Of a stretch of 64,000 nucleotides of DNA, positions 1 to 11,667 are shown piece after piece. Location of the stretch: positions 434,001 through 498,000 of the forward strand of contig FJUW01000052.1 of assembly GCA_900074885.1 (NCBI GenBank), in the 5' to 3' direction. Source of the DNA: Rhynchosporium graminicola. Lineage: Eukaryota; Ascomycota; Leotiomycetes; Helotiales; Ploettnerulaceae. Under the pieces are notes generated by a model that worked only from the letters and a program-made list of their open reading frames with translations, was not told the DNA's origin and made no database searches. Made by a program: the position numbers and the translations under genes. Positions within the stretch are counted from its first letter, which is position 1. Each line of letters starts with the position of its first letter.

Positions 1-1
1 T

Positions 2-307
2 GAACCAGAGCAACCGAATTTCCAGCCTGGTCAATTCGATGGTACAGATTCTAGCAGTGGAATTCAGGATCCGAAGCGACCAGTGCATTACGATTCTGAT
101 GGTGATGTCCTAATGGCTGATCTCTTGCCTCATCCAAGGGGTATAAGGAGACAGAAAACGCCGGAGCAGGAGACAGTTGAGGCTGTTTTCATGGATCCTA
201 TGGGTAGAGAGGTTTTCTATCATACGAAGACTTGGATGAGGAGGAGCTATAGGGATTTTGTGGAGGAACTGACGGGGGTGGCGAGAATTGATTTAGAGAT
301 TCGTTAA
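2..307 (+). CDS. 3' end of an unrecognised protein gene (partial)
   Basis: The reading frame is open from base 2 and ends at the TAA at 305-307, so this is the C-terminal ~101 residues of a gene that begins outside the window. The tail is rich in Asp, Glu, Arg and Pro. It contains the stretch VFMDPMGREVFYHTKTWMRR and ends DLEIR. I see no signal, membrane segment or named domain. The run of charged, well-mixed residues and the lack of stops make it likely coding. It could be a final exon only; an upstream splice site cannot be seen. Function unknown. Confidence 0.6.
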   Translation, partial: EPEQPNFQPGQFDGTDSSSGIQDPKRPVHYDSDGDVLMADLLPHPRGIRRQKTPEQETVEAVFMDPMGREVFYHTKTWMRRSYRDFVEELTGVARIDLEIR

Positions 308-1463
308 GGTTGGAGTCAGGGGGGAAGGAGGATTGTTGTGAGGCTACTGATTGATGATTAGATTGGCTATGAAAGATTGAGATTGTCGATTGAGGCGAGA
401 ATTGTTGGGGCCCGTTGTGAACAAGCAGGGGGCTAGGGAAGAGGTGGAATGGAATGAGGCTAAGGCTGAGATTGATTAAAGAAGTAGGAACAAGTAGATC
501 CCATACTGATACGAGTGGTTTGTCTACCTGCTAATATGCTTTTTCTTCATTATTGTGGATGAGATCGACAGACAAGAGATGAAATAATAGGAGATCACGT
601 CCAATTATAGGCAGGTTGTATACTTTTACATATGCTTATTTATATCATCCTCGGCGCTTACTTATTGACTACCTCGCAATCCATTCACTGCTCGCCTCAC
701 TTTCTCCCTCCACATCCTTGCAAAAGTAAACACCTTACCGAAAGCTCGCTAGTTCACCCTTGAGAAAAGCATGATCTACAGTCACGTGTGTATGGCCCAG
801 ATATGATTAAGGTTTGGTATCAGCAAGGAATCCAACGCCTCACTCCTCCGTACCCAATCGCCCAACGCCGAAAGCCTAACCCTGTCCGCATAATCCCAGA
901 TATGCTTGGAATTGGCAAATCCCCGACCCTGATTTGGAGTTTCTCGACAACACCAAGGAAGCCCCCCGCCGTCGACATCGTCATCATGGCAGGGTTTGCG
1001 CTCGAGAGTTGCGCATGTGAGCCTGACTTGACCTCCACTATTAGGTTGACTGGTTGGGTAAGAACCAGGTTGGGGAGTCAGGTATCCTTTTGGGGGGTCT
1101 TTTGAGTTGGAATTTGGTTGGTGCGGTATCATATTATCAGTATTATATGGCATTGCGCATGTCTCTACGCGGAATTTGGTTGTACATGACTAGGTACAAG
1201 TACCTTTCTTATATCTTTGCGCTTGCTGTTCTTCTCCGATTGCCGTCTTTGCGCAACTTCTTGAATTCCTGATCGTTAATTTGCTGTCTCTGTCTGCGTT
1301 GAATATCACTTGCGCCAGTTCGGGAAGTGGGTTTCTACTTTTACATCTGCGCGATACGATACGAAGAGCTACGATCGGACAGCTTTTGCGATTGAAGATA
1401 GGAGACATTCTTTGCGGACGCAAGCATCTGCGATAGCATAGTGCAGCGATTTAGCCCAGGGAA
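308..1463. other. Intergenic; no gene supported
   Basis: Holds the 3' flank of the left-edge gene and the upstream region of the gene at 1464. ORFs of 72-123 codons overlap on both strands at about 782-1272, but they shadow one another, have no recognisable domain and no convincing splice structure. I call none of them. Confidence 0.5.
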
Positions 1464-2217
1464 ATGTGTCTTTTCTGTAAGTCCACCTTATCATCCGATC
1501 TCTCCATCCGACATTTTTGTATCAGATGAACATTCCCAACTCAGATCAGCCTGCCCATACGAAATTAACTAACACTTCCCCTCAGCTTCACGCAAGCCCG
1601 ACTGGGAAGAAGACGTCGTCTTCGCAAACCGGCGTCGTAGACATAGCCATAGTCATCACCGCCGCTCCCACAACACCCGCGTTATCTCCGAAACAATCAT
1701 ACACTCCCGCCCAACCCAACAATACATCTCCGCACCACCGACTCCTCCTCCCGTCCAGCAAATAACAACGAAATCCGTCTCAGTACACACTCCTTCTCCT
1801 CCTCCTGCGCCGCCCTCTCCACCATCACCCGCACGCGTCGAACTCGTGAGCGTAGAAGAAGATATCCGACGGTCAAGCACACCACGAACGAGCGTCAGCG
1901 TGAGTACGCACAAGAAATCCAGACACGGAGGCAGTAGTAGAGGAGGAGAGGAGGTATATATCGAGCGCGAAAGGGAGAGGGTGCGGTTATCTCCTCAGCC
2001 GATCATGCCGTCGAAAGAAGAATTCGATACGTATCGCTATGTGCAAGGTAGTGGACATATGGAGACAATGCAGATGGAGCAGCGGGATTTGGATAGGAGG
2101 AGGAGGAGTATTACGTATTCGGAGAGTGGGCCGCGGATTAGCGGACGGGTGACGGAGAGGGAGAGGGTTGTTATTGAGGGGGACGGGAGGAGGAAGGAAT
2201 ATTACCGTAGGCCGTGA
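1464..2217 (+). CDS. Unrecognised low-complexity Arg/Ser/Pro-rich protein, two exons
   Basis: Model: exon 1 at 1464-1476 (13 bp, ATG TGT CTT TTC T), intron 1477-1585 (GTAAGT ... CTCAG, with a TAACTAAC branch-point-like site), exon 2 at 1586-2217. The joined frame gives about 214 residues starting MCLFSSRKPDWEEDVVFANR. It continues with an Arg/His/Ser stretch, a Pro-rich segment near residues 50-85, and a charged C-terminal half (KEEFDTYRYV, then several short Arg/Glu runs) ending YYRRP. No membrane segment or known domain is visible, so it is probably largely disordered. The tiny first exon is inferred from a perfect donor and phase match; a start inside exon 2 (ATG-like context near 1846) is the alternative. 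Function unknown. Confidence 0.6.
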
Positions 2218-4278
2218 GGGCGAGGAGCTTTGATGGCTTCGGGAGCTGATTAATTCGGTGTGGGAGCGTGGGCTGGACTGTTTGTTTTTTTAACCTTTTT
2301 GGAGCTGGGTGTTGTGTGGTTTATTTTGGGGTCTATTTTGCTTGCATTTTCTTGTATCAGCGTTTGTCATGAGCATTTTCTGAAATTTGCTGTATATCTC
2401 TTGTTCTGTTATCTTCCAGATTCTATCATGAGCGTGTGTATAGAAAGAAAGCGATCTTCATATGTCAGTCCCAATGTTAAATTCGCATGGGCAATCCTTC
2501 CAAATTTCCCCAAATGAACCTACTGTACTTCCGTAGGCCTGGATAATTCGTCCTGGGTGAAGCGATCTGGATCTTGCTTGTGAAATTATCGTTTCAGATT
2601 CTCACAGTCATTGAGGAATTAGATAAATTTGAATTACTACATCTGGCAATATTCTGCAATGCTTTTGTGACTTCAACCTCGAGTTCCGACCTTGAGATGT
2701 GCCTGCCTACCTAGCTAAGTAGTCAATTCTCTTTCGCCAAAGACGAATCTTTGCCAAGTCTCGCTTCAAGCCGCATTAACATCCTACTCCAGCTCCTTTA
2801 AATACAGAGGAAGAGACCTGGAGCTCTATTATTATGTTTCCCTACATTACTATTGTCTTATGTTTTGCTGTCTGCTTGATAATCGAATGGATATTATCTT
2901 ATCTTGTCTTTACATCACATGGTTTTCTCTGCCCTCTTTTGTACTCCCCGTGTGTATATTATAGCAAGCATCTAGCTCGAGCTTGAATGGGAGTTTTTGA
3001 TGGGAGCAGGTGGTGGTTGGGTTTGGTGGAAGTGCAGCTAGTTGCGCTGTTATGTTTTGGGAGGTGTGGTTTGACTATTGGGTAGATATGCGAGTATCAA
3101 CTGACGATCACTTTCTGCATCTTTTCTATCCCTGAAATCTCCTAGCGCTTGCGAATATCTGGATAGGTCTCTATAAATGAACCTTGATCATTTGAACCGT
3201 CCAGGGGAAATCTGCTTCCAGGAAAATGAACACGGCGTTCCAAGTTTTGCCCGGGAAGAGATGTTTGTGATTTAGAACCTGTTCTATGTGGAAAAGGGCA
3301 GTGAAAATTCAGTGGAGTGCTTGGTAAGCTTCTGATTGGCATTTAGAGAAGAGCCTTATTAGAAATTTATATGCTCTTCATACGTGAAAGGACTTCAAAT
3401 AAAATGCCTTGCGACAGTCTTGAATAAGCCGCCTTCTTTTGCTTTTTCAGAGGAGCAGCCAAATAAGGTGAGTTACGGGATTAACCACATTTGAGTTAGG
3501 AACGAGGCCGTGCAAATTCAGTTTTGGAGGAGCAAATACGTCCCTATTTTCTTCTACGTCATTAAAGATTTCAACTCTTCTTATGACTTGACTGAGATAC
3601 CTTTCTGGTATTCTATTGGATCCTGAATAAGGGATAGTTCGAAAAGCAATACCACAAAGTCACATAAGTACTAAATGACCTTATACGAGTATCACCTCAA
3701 AGGGTCTCGTTTCGCCGGCCATGCATTAGACGGAAGCCCCCGTATCGGGATTGTAGATGGCATCAAATCAGTTCAATTCTAGTGGGAGTCGTACGAGTTT
3801 CCCGTTAACTGAATTATGTCTATCGGTGTTGTTAAAAACTTCAATATCTTCATAGGCATATAGTCGGATTGGTAGCACCAATTTTATTGATTGCTTCTCG
3901 TTAATCTATATGAATCCCCATCTATTTACAAGGAGGTATGAGGGGTCTTCTTCGCAGGTTATGGTTATTACATATAATGTCATACGACAAATCCCATTTT
4001 TCGGTCTCGACTCGAAGGTGAACTCCAAATGTAGATCCACTTTCTTCCAAGTTTTATTTTTTGTCACGCTAGCACAAGAGCACAAGGTATACTCTCGTGC
4101 CTAATCTTGCTCGAAGTCATCTCTCCCTCAGACACTCTTCATTGTCTTTCAAATGTCTGAACTACCCCGACGAATCGACAGGGCAAGCTGTGCCATTGTG
4201 TAGAGAACCTCAATCCACACTATTTATCTATCAAGCTAACGAGCGTCCTCGAATAGAAATATTGGTAGGCCGGCAGCT
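2218..4278. other. Intergenic, about 2 kb
   Basis: 3' flank of the preceding gene and then AT-leaning sequence with only short ORFs lacking domain similarity (for example 3142-3342 minus and 3910-4104 plus). The last ~180 bp leads into a BTB locus and is probably its 5' flank. No RNA gene or repeat recognised. Confidence 0.45.
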
Positions 4279-5176
4279 ATGACGAGCATGACTTCAGTTT
4301 CTGCAGATGTAGCAAAGTCTCATCAAACCTGGAAGTATCACCAAGCCAGAAAGAGACGCAAGACGATACTTCCTACTTACTCGTTTGTTAACCGTTCCCT
4401 ACGAGAATTAGGATACTTCTTGCTAACATGAATGCCTTCCAGTGATCCCAAGTCCCTTGTCACCTTCCTCATCGGCCCAGGTCCCAATCCTGTAGAGTTT
4501 CTCATCCACAAGGAGATTGTCTGTCACAACTCGGGAGTATTGGCAGTTGCTTTCAACGGCAACTTTATTGAAGGAAGGACTCAGACATACCGGATCGACG
4601 ATACGACTGAGCGAGCATTCAAGCTCTTCATGCAGTGGTTATACTCCAAGAGCTTTACGCTTGTGCAGGACTGAGTCAAATATGAGATGTCTGAGAGCCA
4701 AGAAGCTGCTGAAAAGTCGGAGAATCACAGTCTTGTGAGTCTTTTGCACTATTTTTATCCTTTTAACAACGATAAAGCCACTTTCAGCAATACCCACGCT
4801 TCTTCATCTTACGCTCAGGCTAAAATATTGCAACTAGGTCGAGTTGTGGGTCTTAGCTGACATGCTCCTCATGCCTTCTCTCCAGAATGCTATCATCGAC
4901 GTTATGATGAAGATATACTACCAAGATGCCGACTTTCCCGCCTACATCTGCGAATATGTCTACCAGCACACGGAGAAGGACTCTGCTCTTCGCAGACTCT
5001 TAGTTAAGCAATGTACATTGTTTGGAGAAGATGCTGAAACTCTGGAGAAGCTTGCCATACAGCTTCCAAAGGAGATGTTGGTTGACGTTTATGTCTCCCA
5101 GATCTTGCTTGTTCCAGGATACATGTCATCGGAGATTTTCCTCTCCAAGTACTATGTTTCCGAAGAAAGCGATTGA
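4279..5176 (+). pseudogene. BTB/POZ-domain gene, copy A1, broken by an in-frame TGA
   Basis: Proposed exons: 4279-4382 (M T S M T S V S A...), 4443-4734 and 4838-5176. Introns run 4383-4442 (GTTTGT...CCAG, branch GCTAAC) and 4735-4837 (GTGAGT...CTAG). Exon 2 encodes a BTB/POZ fold (SLVTFLIGPG, FLIHKEIVC, RTQTYRIDD, FMQWLYSKSF). Exon 3 encodes the helical region after it (ELWVLADMLLMPSLQNA, EYVYQHTEKDSALR). A TGA at 4672-4674 interrupts exon 2, but the same frame stays open to the donor at 4735 and fits its paralogues at 5.9 and 20.3 kb, so the stop is secondary. BTB domains mediate homo- or heterodimerisation and adaptor roles, for example with cullin-3. Without the stop the protein would be about 244 residues. 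The gene could still make a truncated BTB peptide. Confidence 0.7.
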
Positions 5177-5937
5177 GACTCAAGATCCAAGAGGACGCAA
5201 CGCTAGATGGCAATATGAAGCCGTAAATGAGGCAAAGTCTTATGATATGGCGTTCGTTCATGCGGAATCATGTTTGACGGTTTCTCGATCTGAGTCTCAT
5301 GGAGTCTAGAAGCAAATATGATTTCTGCTTTTCTGTAAACAAAATCCTCTCTCTCGTGATCCCAGGTGTAACTGCTTCCAAGCCCCAGCTACTACCCTCC
5401 TAATTATCCTGCTCTGCGGAAGGTTCTGAGGAGCACCGCTGGCCAAGCTTCACCACGAGACAATTCAAGGTTTCGGCGAGCATACCTGAACTGCTCCAAA
5501 TAGGACCCAACTGATGAAATTGGTTGTGTTCAAAGGCCACCAGTGGGTCCATGATTCGCCCTGGATTCATGCTAAGAATTTGACTGAGCACCTTAAAGCT
5601 ATTCAAATTCGCAGAAGAACTGGTGAAACTAACCTTTTCGAAGCGGCTAGCTAGGTCTTTAACATCCCAATATCATATACTTAGTGAATGCCAATTCAAC
5701 GAACCTCTCGTCTCCGCACTCGAGGCAACTACCGCTGATGTTATCCTGCCTTCAACTTCGATTCTGCTCCATCTAAATCTAAAACAAAGAGGGAAGACCA
5801 CACTCTTTTCGAAACTCATACACAACCCGTCCGAGACTCGGCGCAATAAAGCCTTTGTAGGCTAATCGGTTTTGAAGAAATTCAAATCTGCCTGCTTGTA
5901 ACCAGGTATGCTAGAAAAATTCGTCGCGTCCGCAACA
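5177..5937. other. Intergenic between BTB copies A1 and A2
   Basis: About 760 bp with no supported gene. Short ORFs at 5400-5606 (minus) and 5623-5865 (plus) have no domain features. It presumably contains the promoter of the downstream BTB copy. Confidence 0.4.
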
Positions 5938-6864
5938 ATGTCATCTCCCAAGGCTGGCGAGGCCAAGGTCTCACGCCACGATGAACTACCTGGCAAGAAA
6001 TTCCAACCTGCTTCGGCGTCTTTCTCGTAAGTTTATATTCCACCATCCAACCGATGCATCGGAGAGTTTGACCCTATTTCCAAGGAACCTGTCATCTTAT
6101 TTCCGGATTTCTTTATTGAGAAATTTTCTAGGGACCCCAAATCGCTCGTCACCTTCATTTTTGGCCCAGGAGACAGAACTATGGAGCTCATCGTCCACAA
6201 GGAGGTCGCTTGCCATTATTTCGAGGTACTTAATGCTGCATTCAACAGCAGCTTCATCGAGGGTTCAACTCAAACTTACCGCATTAAAAATTTCCGCGAA
6301 GTCACCTTCACGTTTATGGACCAGTGGCTATACTCCCAGAGGTTCAATCTTTTACATCATGATCCAGCTTTTGATTGTAAAATATCTATGGACAAAGATT
6401 TTAGTCAGTTTCAAGAGTTGCTAAGTTATCTTATAAGTCTTCCGAATTTAGGCTTTCAGCCTCCTGTAGCCACTCAGCTTGTATGCAACTATAATACTGA
6501 CATAAGATAGGTTCAGCTCTGGGTGCTGGCCGATCTACTTGCAATACCAAAGCTGCAAAATGCTGCGATTGATGCTCTGCAGAGCGTAACTGAAGAGAGT
6601 GATCTAGGGATCGAGGATCTCCGAAGCTGCTGCTTTCGTTACATCTACAAGAATAGTATGAACGAAAGTCAGCTCCGAAAGTACATACTTGCTCCCTTCG
6701 TAAGACGAACTGTGGACCCAGACACTATCAAAGATGACGCCAAGGTATACCCACATGCGATGCTGGTCGATGTTTCGGAGATGTACATTTCAATGAACGT
6801 CAACAAAGACGGCTTGGAGGACATGAATGCAACGGAATTTTATGTCGATGTCCATGACGCATAA
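5938..6864 (+). CDS. BTB/POZ-domain protein, copy A2, second splice donor damaged
   Basis: Exon 1 at 5938-6026 starts MSSPKAGEAKVSRHDELPGK. Intron 6027-6131 is GTAAGT...TCTAG. Exon 2 from 6132 holds the BTB domain (SLVTFIFGPGDR, ELIVHKEVAC, STQTYRIKNF, MDQWLYSQRF). Exon 3 at 6511-6864 follows an AG at 6509-6510 and encodes QLWVLADLLAIPKLQNAAID, ending EFYVDVHDA. The sister copy A1 splices here with CTT|GTGAGT. At the equivalent place this copy reads CTT|ATAAGT (6433), a G-to-A change that destroys the GT. The frame then reads through the intron to a stop at 6508-6510, giving a BTB-only protein unless a weak nearby GT is used. All other coding sequence is undamaged. Hence either a recently disabled gene or one with altered splicing. 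Confidence 0.6.
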
Positions 6865-7506
6865 GGATTGTTCCTTTTTTGGCTGATTAGCCTGATTTAT
6901 TGAGTCCTCAGACGCTACTCAGAGGATATCTGAGGTTTGGCAGACACAAATGGGGCATTGCGGCCGCATGATCGTATGTATAACATTGAGATGGGGGCTT
7001 GGCCGAGGTGCTAGCGAAGGGTTCGCACAAAATTCAGTGTTTCCTTGATACCATGGCCATTGAACACGATTGCAGTCAGTTAGAGGGGTTCATAGGAGTC
7101 AATATTACGTCTAGAAACTGAGCACAGCTACAAGCATGAAAATCTCACATTGCTACTCCAAATTCTCCTCTAAATTCATGTTATTTTGTAAAGATTCCGA
7201 CTTTGGACGAACTCGTCTTCGCCGAGGACAGAATTGGCACATACCCCCGAATATCGTAACCCGAGTCCAAAGCCATCAGATTTTTTACAGCAAGACTTAC
7301 TAAGTTTGATCGAAACTGCATGACTATTTGACGGCTTCACTGACGAAAACCTTACGACACGAGTATTCCACGAGCTTATAGATGATTTTATCACCGGACA
7401 CGACCTTGTAAGGCGTCACTTGACATTGGAATCAAATAAGCACACAGAAGTAAAATCTGGACGTTATTTCATTGACTAGTACAGAACAAAAGATATCACA
7501 TTATTC
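6865..7506. other. Intergenic between two convergent BTB genes
   Basis: About 640 bp shared by the 3' flanks of the plus-strand copy A2 and the minus-strand gene at 7507. No ORF of note and no repeat seen. Confidence 0.45.
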
Positions 7507-8808
7507 TCAACACTTCATGCTATGCAACATGTGTTTCTTCTCCTCCTCGGTACAAGCACACACTTTGTGACGTTTGCGCGCAGGTGGAGCCATGTCATCG
7601 TCCTCAGCATCCGTCTCCTCAATCGAAGGCAAATCTCCTTCCTCCTCTCCCTCCTCCTCCTCCTTCGTCCTTTTCCTACTGATATACACTGCACATCTTA
7701 TCGGATGCAACATGTATTTCTTTTCATCCTCGGTACAAGCGCACACGTTACCTGTAGTTGTGGCAGTGTCCATATCTTTCTCATCCTTTGACTCCTCGTT
7801 CATAAATTCCGCTTCTCCCTCGCTATCCTCAAAGTCCGCGTCGTACATTATCTCATCATCCAAGGTATATGGCTCGGAATAAAACTTCTGTGTCTCCTGA
7901 CTTTCCTTCCTGACCTCAATGCTGGGTTGCCACTCATCATCCTCCAAGTACACATCGTACGCCAAGGATTCCGACTCAGTACGATCAGTTTCTGTTGCTT
8001 CATCTTCCATGCCAACCACAATGCCAGCTTCTGAATCAGAATCAACGTCGCCAAACGGACGAAATCCTTGCTCCAAATAACACTTTGCATTATTCGGATG
8101 CTCATGAAACTCGCAAGGACCATAGTATTTGTGTATCTGCGATGTTGTATCCTTGATTCTATCGTCAAGATGGGCTATGATCGCCTCGTAATAAGACACT
8201 TCGGTAGCTAGTTCTGGTATATCATGCAACAGGTCCTCGTAGTCCGTAAAGACGTCGACATCCCAGAATTGGTAACTGTAGTCTTTGAAGATAAATGCAA
8301 TACTAATCGCGCAGTATGTCTGAAATTTGGAATCAACATCTGAGCTCTCCAACACATGTCGCATGTATGCCGGTCCGAGGTATTTCTTCGTCAAACGTCC
8401 GACATCATACAGCGTATCCATCACCATATTTTGGAGGTCGAAAAGGTCATCTCCTTGAGCAATAAGAAGACTGAGAAGAATCATGCATTCCAATTCCTCG
8501 TGATTTATGGTCGGTTGATCGTGGGCTATGATCTCCTGTGTAATCTCGGGGAGGCTGGGAACCTCAAAAAAGCCGCGGTGGAGCCAGACAAAAAATGGCT
8601 CCCACATGAAGTAGCTCGAGTCTTCCAGTTCAGGGTCCCACATACACAACTCTATGCTTTCTCCTTCTCGTTGTTTCTCAAAGCTGAGATTGTCGAAATA
8701 AACTTTGAAGTATGATATGGTGCTTAAGAGTCTGCGGGATACTATGAACTCCGACCGTGTAGCGCCGTGAGGGCCTACGCGGAAGATGACCATCTCTCCA
8801 GGAGCCAT
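7507..8808 (-). CDS. BTB/POZ-domain protein with acidic tail and duplicated Cys motif
   Basis: Single uninterrupted exon. I start at the ATG at 8806-8808 (MAPGEMVIFRVGPHG), which sits directly before the BTB fold and gives about 433 residues. An in-frame ATG at 9042 would add 78 residues that look like translated leader. The BTB domain spans roughly residues 5-95 (EFIVSRRLLS, YFKVYFDNLSF, FFVWLHRGFF). A helical region follows, then C-E-F-H-E-H-x5-C at 8080-8115, matching the C-x2-H-x-H-x5-C signature of other BTB copies here. The C-terminal ~190 residues are strongly acidic and contain a duplicated block, VCACTEDEKKYMLH and VCACTEEEKKHMLH, with a basic PPARKRHK patch between, a possible nuclear signal. 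It is the longest and most divergent BTB member in the window and looks intact. Confidence 0.75.
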   Translation of the reverse strand: MAPGEMVIFRVGPHGATRSEFIVSRRLLSTISYFKVYFDNLSFEKQREGESIELCMWDPELEDSSYFMWEPFFVWLHRGFFEVPSLPEITQEIIAHDQPTINHEELECMILLSLLIAQGDDLFDLQNMVMDTLYDVGRLTKKYLGPAYMRHVLESSDVDSKFQTYCAISIAFIFKDYSYQFWDVDVFTDYEDLLHDIPELATEVSYYEAIIAHLDDRIKDTTSQIHKYYGPCEFHEHPNNAKCYLEQGFRPFGDVDSDSEAGIVVGMEDEATETDRTESESLAYDVYLEDDEWQPSIEVRKESQETQKFYSEPYTLDDEIMYDADFEDSEGEAEFMNEESKDEKDMDTATTTGNVCACTEDEKKYMLHPIRCAVYISRKRTKEEEEGEEEGDLPSIEETDAEDDDMAPPARKRHKVCACTEEEKKHMLHSMKC

Positions 8809-9042
8809 TTTGCTGTGGGTAAAGATCTGATAGTGTTCGTGTGTTGGAGCGACCGATGGCTGTAGGGTCGATATGATAGACCTGAGTTGCTCGTGTGGAA
8901 ATTGAATCGATGAGTTTATCTGTGTCAGATATTGATAGAATGCAGTTGTCCGTTTGTGAAGCTTTCGATCAAGCGTCAAGGTGGGATATCTGGGGTGATC
9001 TAGAAAGCAAAAATAAAAACCTGGAGGAGAATCGGAAGACAT

Positions 9043-10265
9043 TGTTAAATTATGAGTCCTTCGCGCTAGGCTTAGTATGCAGATAGCGTCGAGTCACACC
9101 AGCCTAAAGAAGACATCATGATCAATATTCGGAAGCTTAAGAACATGGCACCCGATCCACTCTCTCTCTCGATATCAAACGAACGGAGAGGTGAGCTGGG
9201 CTGTTTGGCTCACTCCCCGGTGCAAAGATCAAGCTTATCGTTCTAGGTCATCTTTTGGCAATCATGCAAACCTATCATAGCTTCAAGACTTATATTCATT
9301 CCCAAGTAGTTTTTTGTACTTTTTCCGTGACTTGGACTTCTTCCTTGCGTAAAGTCCGGAATCATGTTCTGCCCTCGAATTTGCCCTGAATAAAAACTTC
9401 GTGATCGACTTGTGACATCAAAATATTATTTTTTATTTTTAATCGGAGTTCAAAAATAACCTGATGACTCAAGAATTCCACATTTTGATTGTATATGATC
9501 TGACTTTGACTTGTGCTTCGTTGAATTGAATGAATTTTAAGTGGCCTTATTTTCTCTTTCCACACCCTATCTGCCTTACCAGCATACCATGATCAGGTGT
9601 AGCTAGGACTTTAAGAGGAATATGTGCGCGTAGTTTGGTGACTAGTTCTAGCAGCCGCTATTCGATAAGTGTCAAATATTAATCTTAGCGCTAACCCTCC
9701 CACCAGCCACATAGAACCGACTGAGATCCCAGAGTGCCATAACACATACTGATTTAGCAAAATGCTCATTTATGTAAATGTTTCACATATGAATGTTGAT
9801 GAAAGAGAGAGTAGTCTGCATGAAACGTGTCCGTATCAAAACGCCAGTTTCGCAAAGTTTGCTTGTATTTTTTGTTTACCATGGCTTCGCTTAATTCAAA
9901 GGCAGCTAGCTAAGCGAGCCCTCACGTCAGGGCTACCGGTAACAGTACTAAAAGTGGTTACTGTCAAGTACAGATCCGGGCCGGACCACAGCACAGATGA
10001 GCTGGATTGCCTTTCTGATTTTTTACAGTTCACTTTCGAATCACGCTAATTCAAAGTCACCCCCACTGCCCAGCTTCACCTTCGAATTGGTTATTTGCGT
10101 AGTTGCCGTGAAACATATGCCCAAATTCACGCTCGAACCTACTCTTCTGCCTGACAAGTTGTATACCTGCCACAACAAGCATGATAACCAAGTTGTATCT
10201 TCCAAAGAACAACTATACGTTGTATGAGACGCTCATTATCGACGATGACTGAAGGAGTTGTAATA
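9043..10265. other. Intergenic, divergent promoters
   Basis: Lies between the minus-strand BTB gene and the plus-strand phosphatase-like gene, so it should contain both promoters. ORFs at 9362-9565 (minus), 9762-10049 and 9997-10227 (plus) have no recognisable features. Nothing else supported. Confidence 0.45.
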
Positions 10266-11457
10266 ATGGCGAGCCCCAACGTTGAAACTCGGGTCTACAT
10301 CCACTTGATCAGACATGCACAGGTAAACTTCCTTTGTTCCTTTCTATAGGTTGAATCAAGTGCAGTCTGAAAATTATCTAATACTTCCTTGCTCTTCCTC
10401 TCCTCGCTCTTGCCCATCAACTCAAGAAACAGTAGCTAACAAAACCCAGGGTAAACATAATTACAACAGTCGAACCACGACCCCAGCCGTCAGAGAGGCC
10501 CTCAGAGCTATCCACAACCCCAGTCTCACGGAGCGCGGCGAAGCCGAGGCCCTCGATCTCCGCCACCGGTTTCCCTATATGAACGAACTCACACACATCA
10601 TCTGCTCCCCTCTCCTCCGCACTATTCAAACAGCCGCGATCGCATTCGAGCCCGCAATCCGCGCTGGAATCAAGCCAATACTCATCGAAGACTTGAGGGA
10701 GACCGGTACAGGACCAACAAGCACCGGAACAACCCTCACAAAGGTGTTGGAAGAGCTGGGTGAGCTTGGGAAATGTTTTGATGTGTCCAATATGTACGAA
10801 CTCTGGATGGTCAACAGCGAGGTGAAATATGAGTCTGAGAAGCGCGCGAAAAGATTCAGAATGATGTTAAAGCAACTGACGGATGTTCTCAATTCTCATG
10901 ACCCAGCTATTGGTCTTGGCCCGATTAAGCTCCATATGTGGAACGGCTTGACTGCTGCTCCTCTCAACAACGGACGGGATATCCACGTTGCGGTCGTTAC
11001 TCATGCAGAGATCCTCATGAAAATTATTGACGAGGTGAAGGGAGATCCGAATGGCAGGGGATATTTCTGGAATGCGGAGTTTCGCACGTATGAGTTCAGA
11101 GGCGCTGGAAATTGTGAGCATGGTGGACATAAGCCGTGGGACTTGTTGGAGATCGAAGAGAGTTTGGAGTCAGTACACCCGTCGACGCAGGAAGAGTATT
11201 TGGCCGAGAGAGCGAAAGCCAGGGAGCTGGAGGCATCAGGAGTTGAGCATAGTGCCATTTCGAAGACCAGCGATGCTGTATTGAAAGAGAACTCGGTTGA
11301 GAAGGCGAAGGCTGGGGAGTCCAAGGTATCAGGAGTTGAGATTCCTGCTATCGCAAATAGTGTCGATGTTGCAACGGAGCAGAATATAGTCTTGCCTAAT
11401 GGCCTGAGTATGGCTGTACTGGATCCACTGCTATTCGAGAGGAACCCACGGATTTGA
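10266..11457 (+). CDS. Histidine phosphatase / phosphoglycerate mutase-like protein
   Basis: Exon 1 at 10266-10322 (MASPNVETRVYIHLIRHAQ), intron 10323-10449 (GTAAAC...CCCAG, branch GCTAAC), exon 2 at 10450-11457, joined in phase 0 to about 354 residues. The splice rebuilds the catalytic R-H-A-Q-G-x-H-N motif of the histidine phosphatase clan, with R16-H17 as the phospho-acceptor pair. Other family hallmarks follow: LTERGEAEAL, ICSPLLRTIQTA (the second Arg) and VAVVTHAEIL (the second His). The family removes phosphate from small molecules or proteins; the ~100-residue Glu/Ala-rich C-terminal extension after the domain is not typical of true glycolytic mutases, so a phosphatase of the fungal PMU type is more likely. 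Substrate unknown. It converges on MSH4, 210 bp apart. An exon joined one codon differently is possible. Confidence 0.8.
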
Positions 11458-11576
11458 AGGGGAAGACTTTGTTTATTCTAGACAGGGACTATATGAATGA
11501 GATCATTCTTGCCATTGAAGACTGCGCTGCTTCTACATCATTGCCTCTGTGAATGGAGATATTGCGTAGCGATTCC

Positions 11577-11592
11577 ATATATATATATATAT
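11577..11592. repeat. (AT)8 microsatellite
   Basis: Eight AT dinucleotides in the short space between the convergent phosphatase-like gene and MSH4. Confidence 0.9.
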
Positions 11593-11667
11593 TGAAAGTA
11601 GTAGGGAATGAAGCAAAGGCTACATTGGCCAAAACAGACAGCAAATTCTCAGATCGATCGTTTCAAC

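Noticed and set aside
782..1272. Overlapping ORFs of 72-123 codons on both strands
   Set aside because: They shadow one another, lack domains, and no splice structure ties them together.
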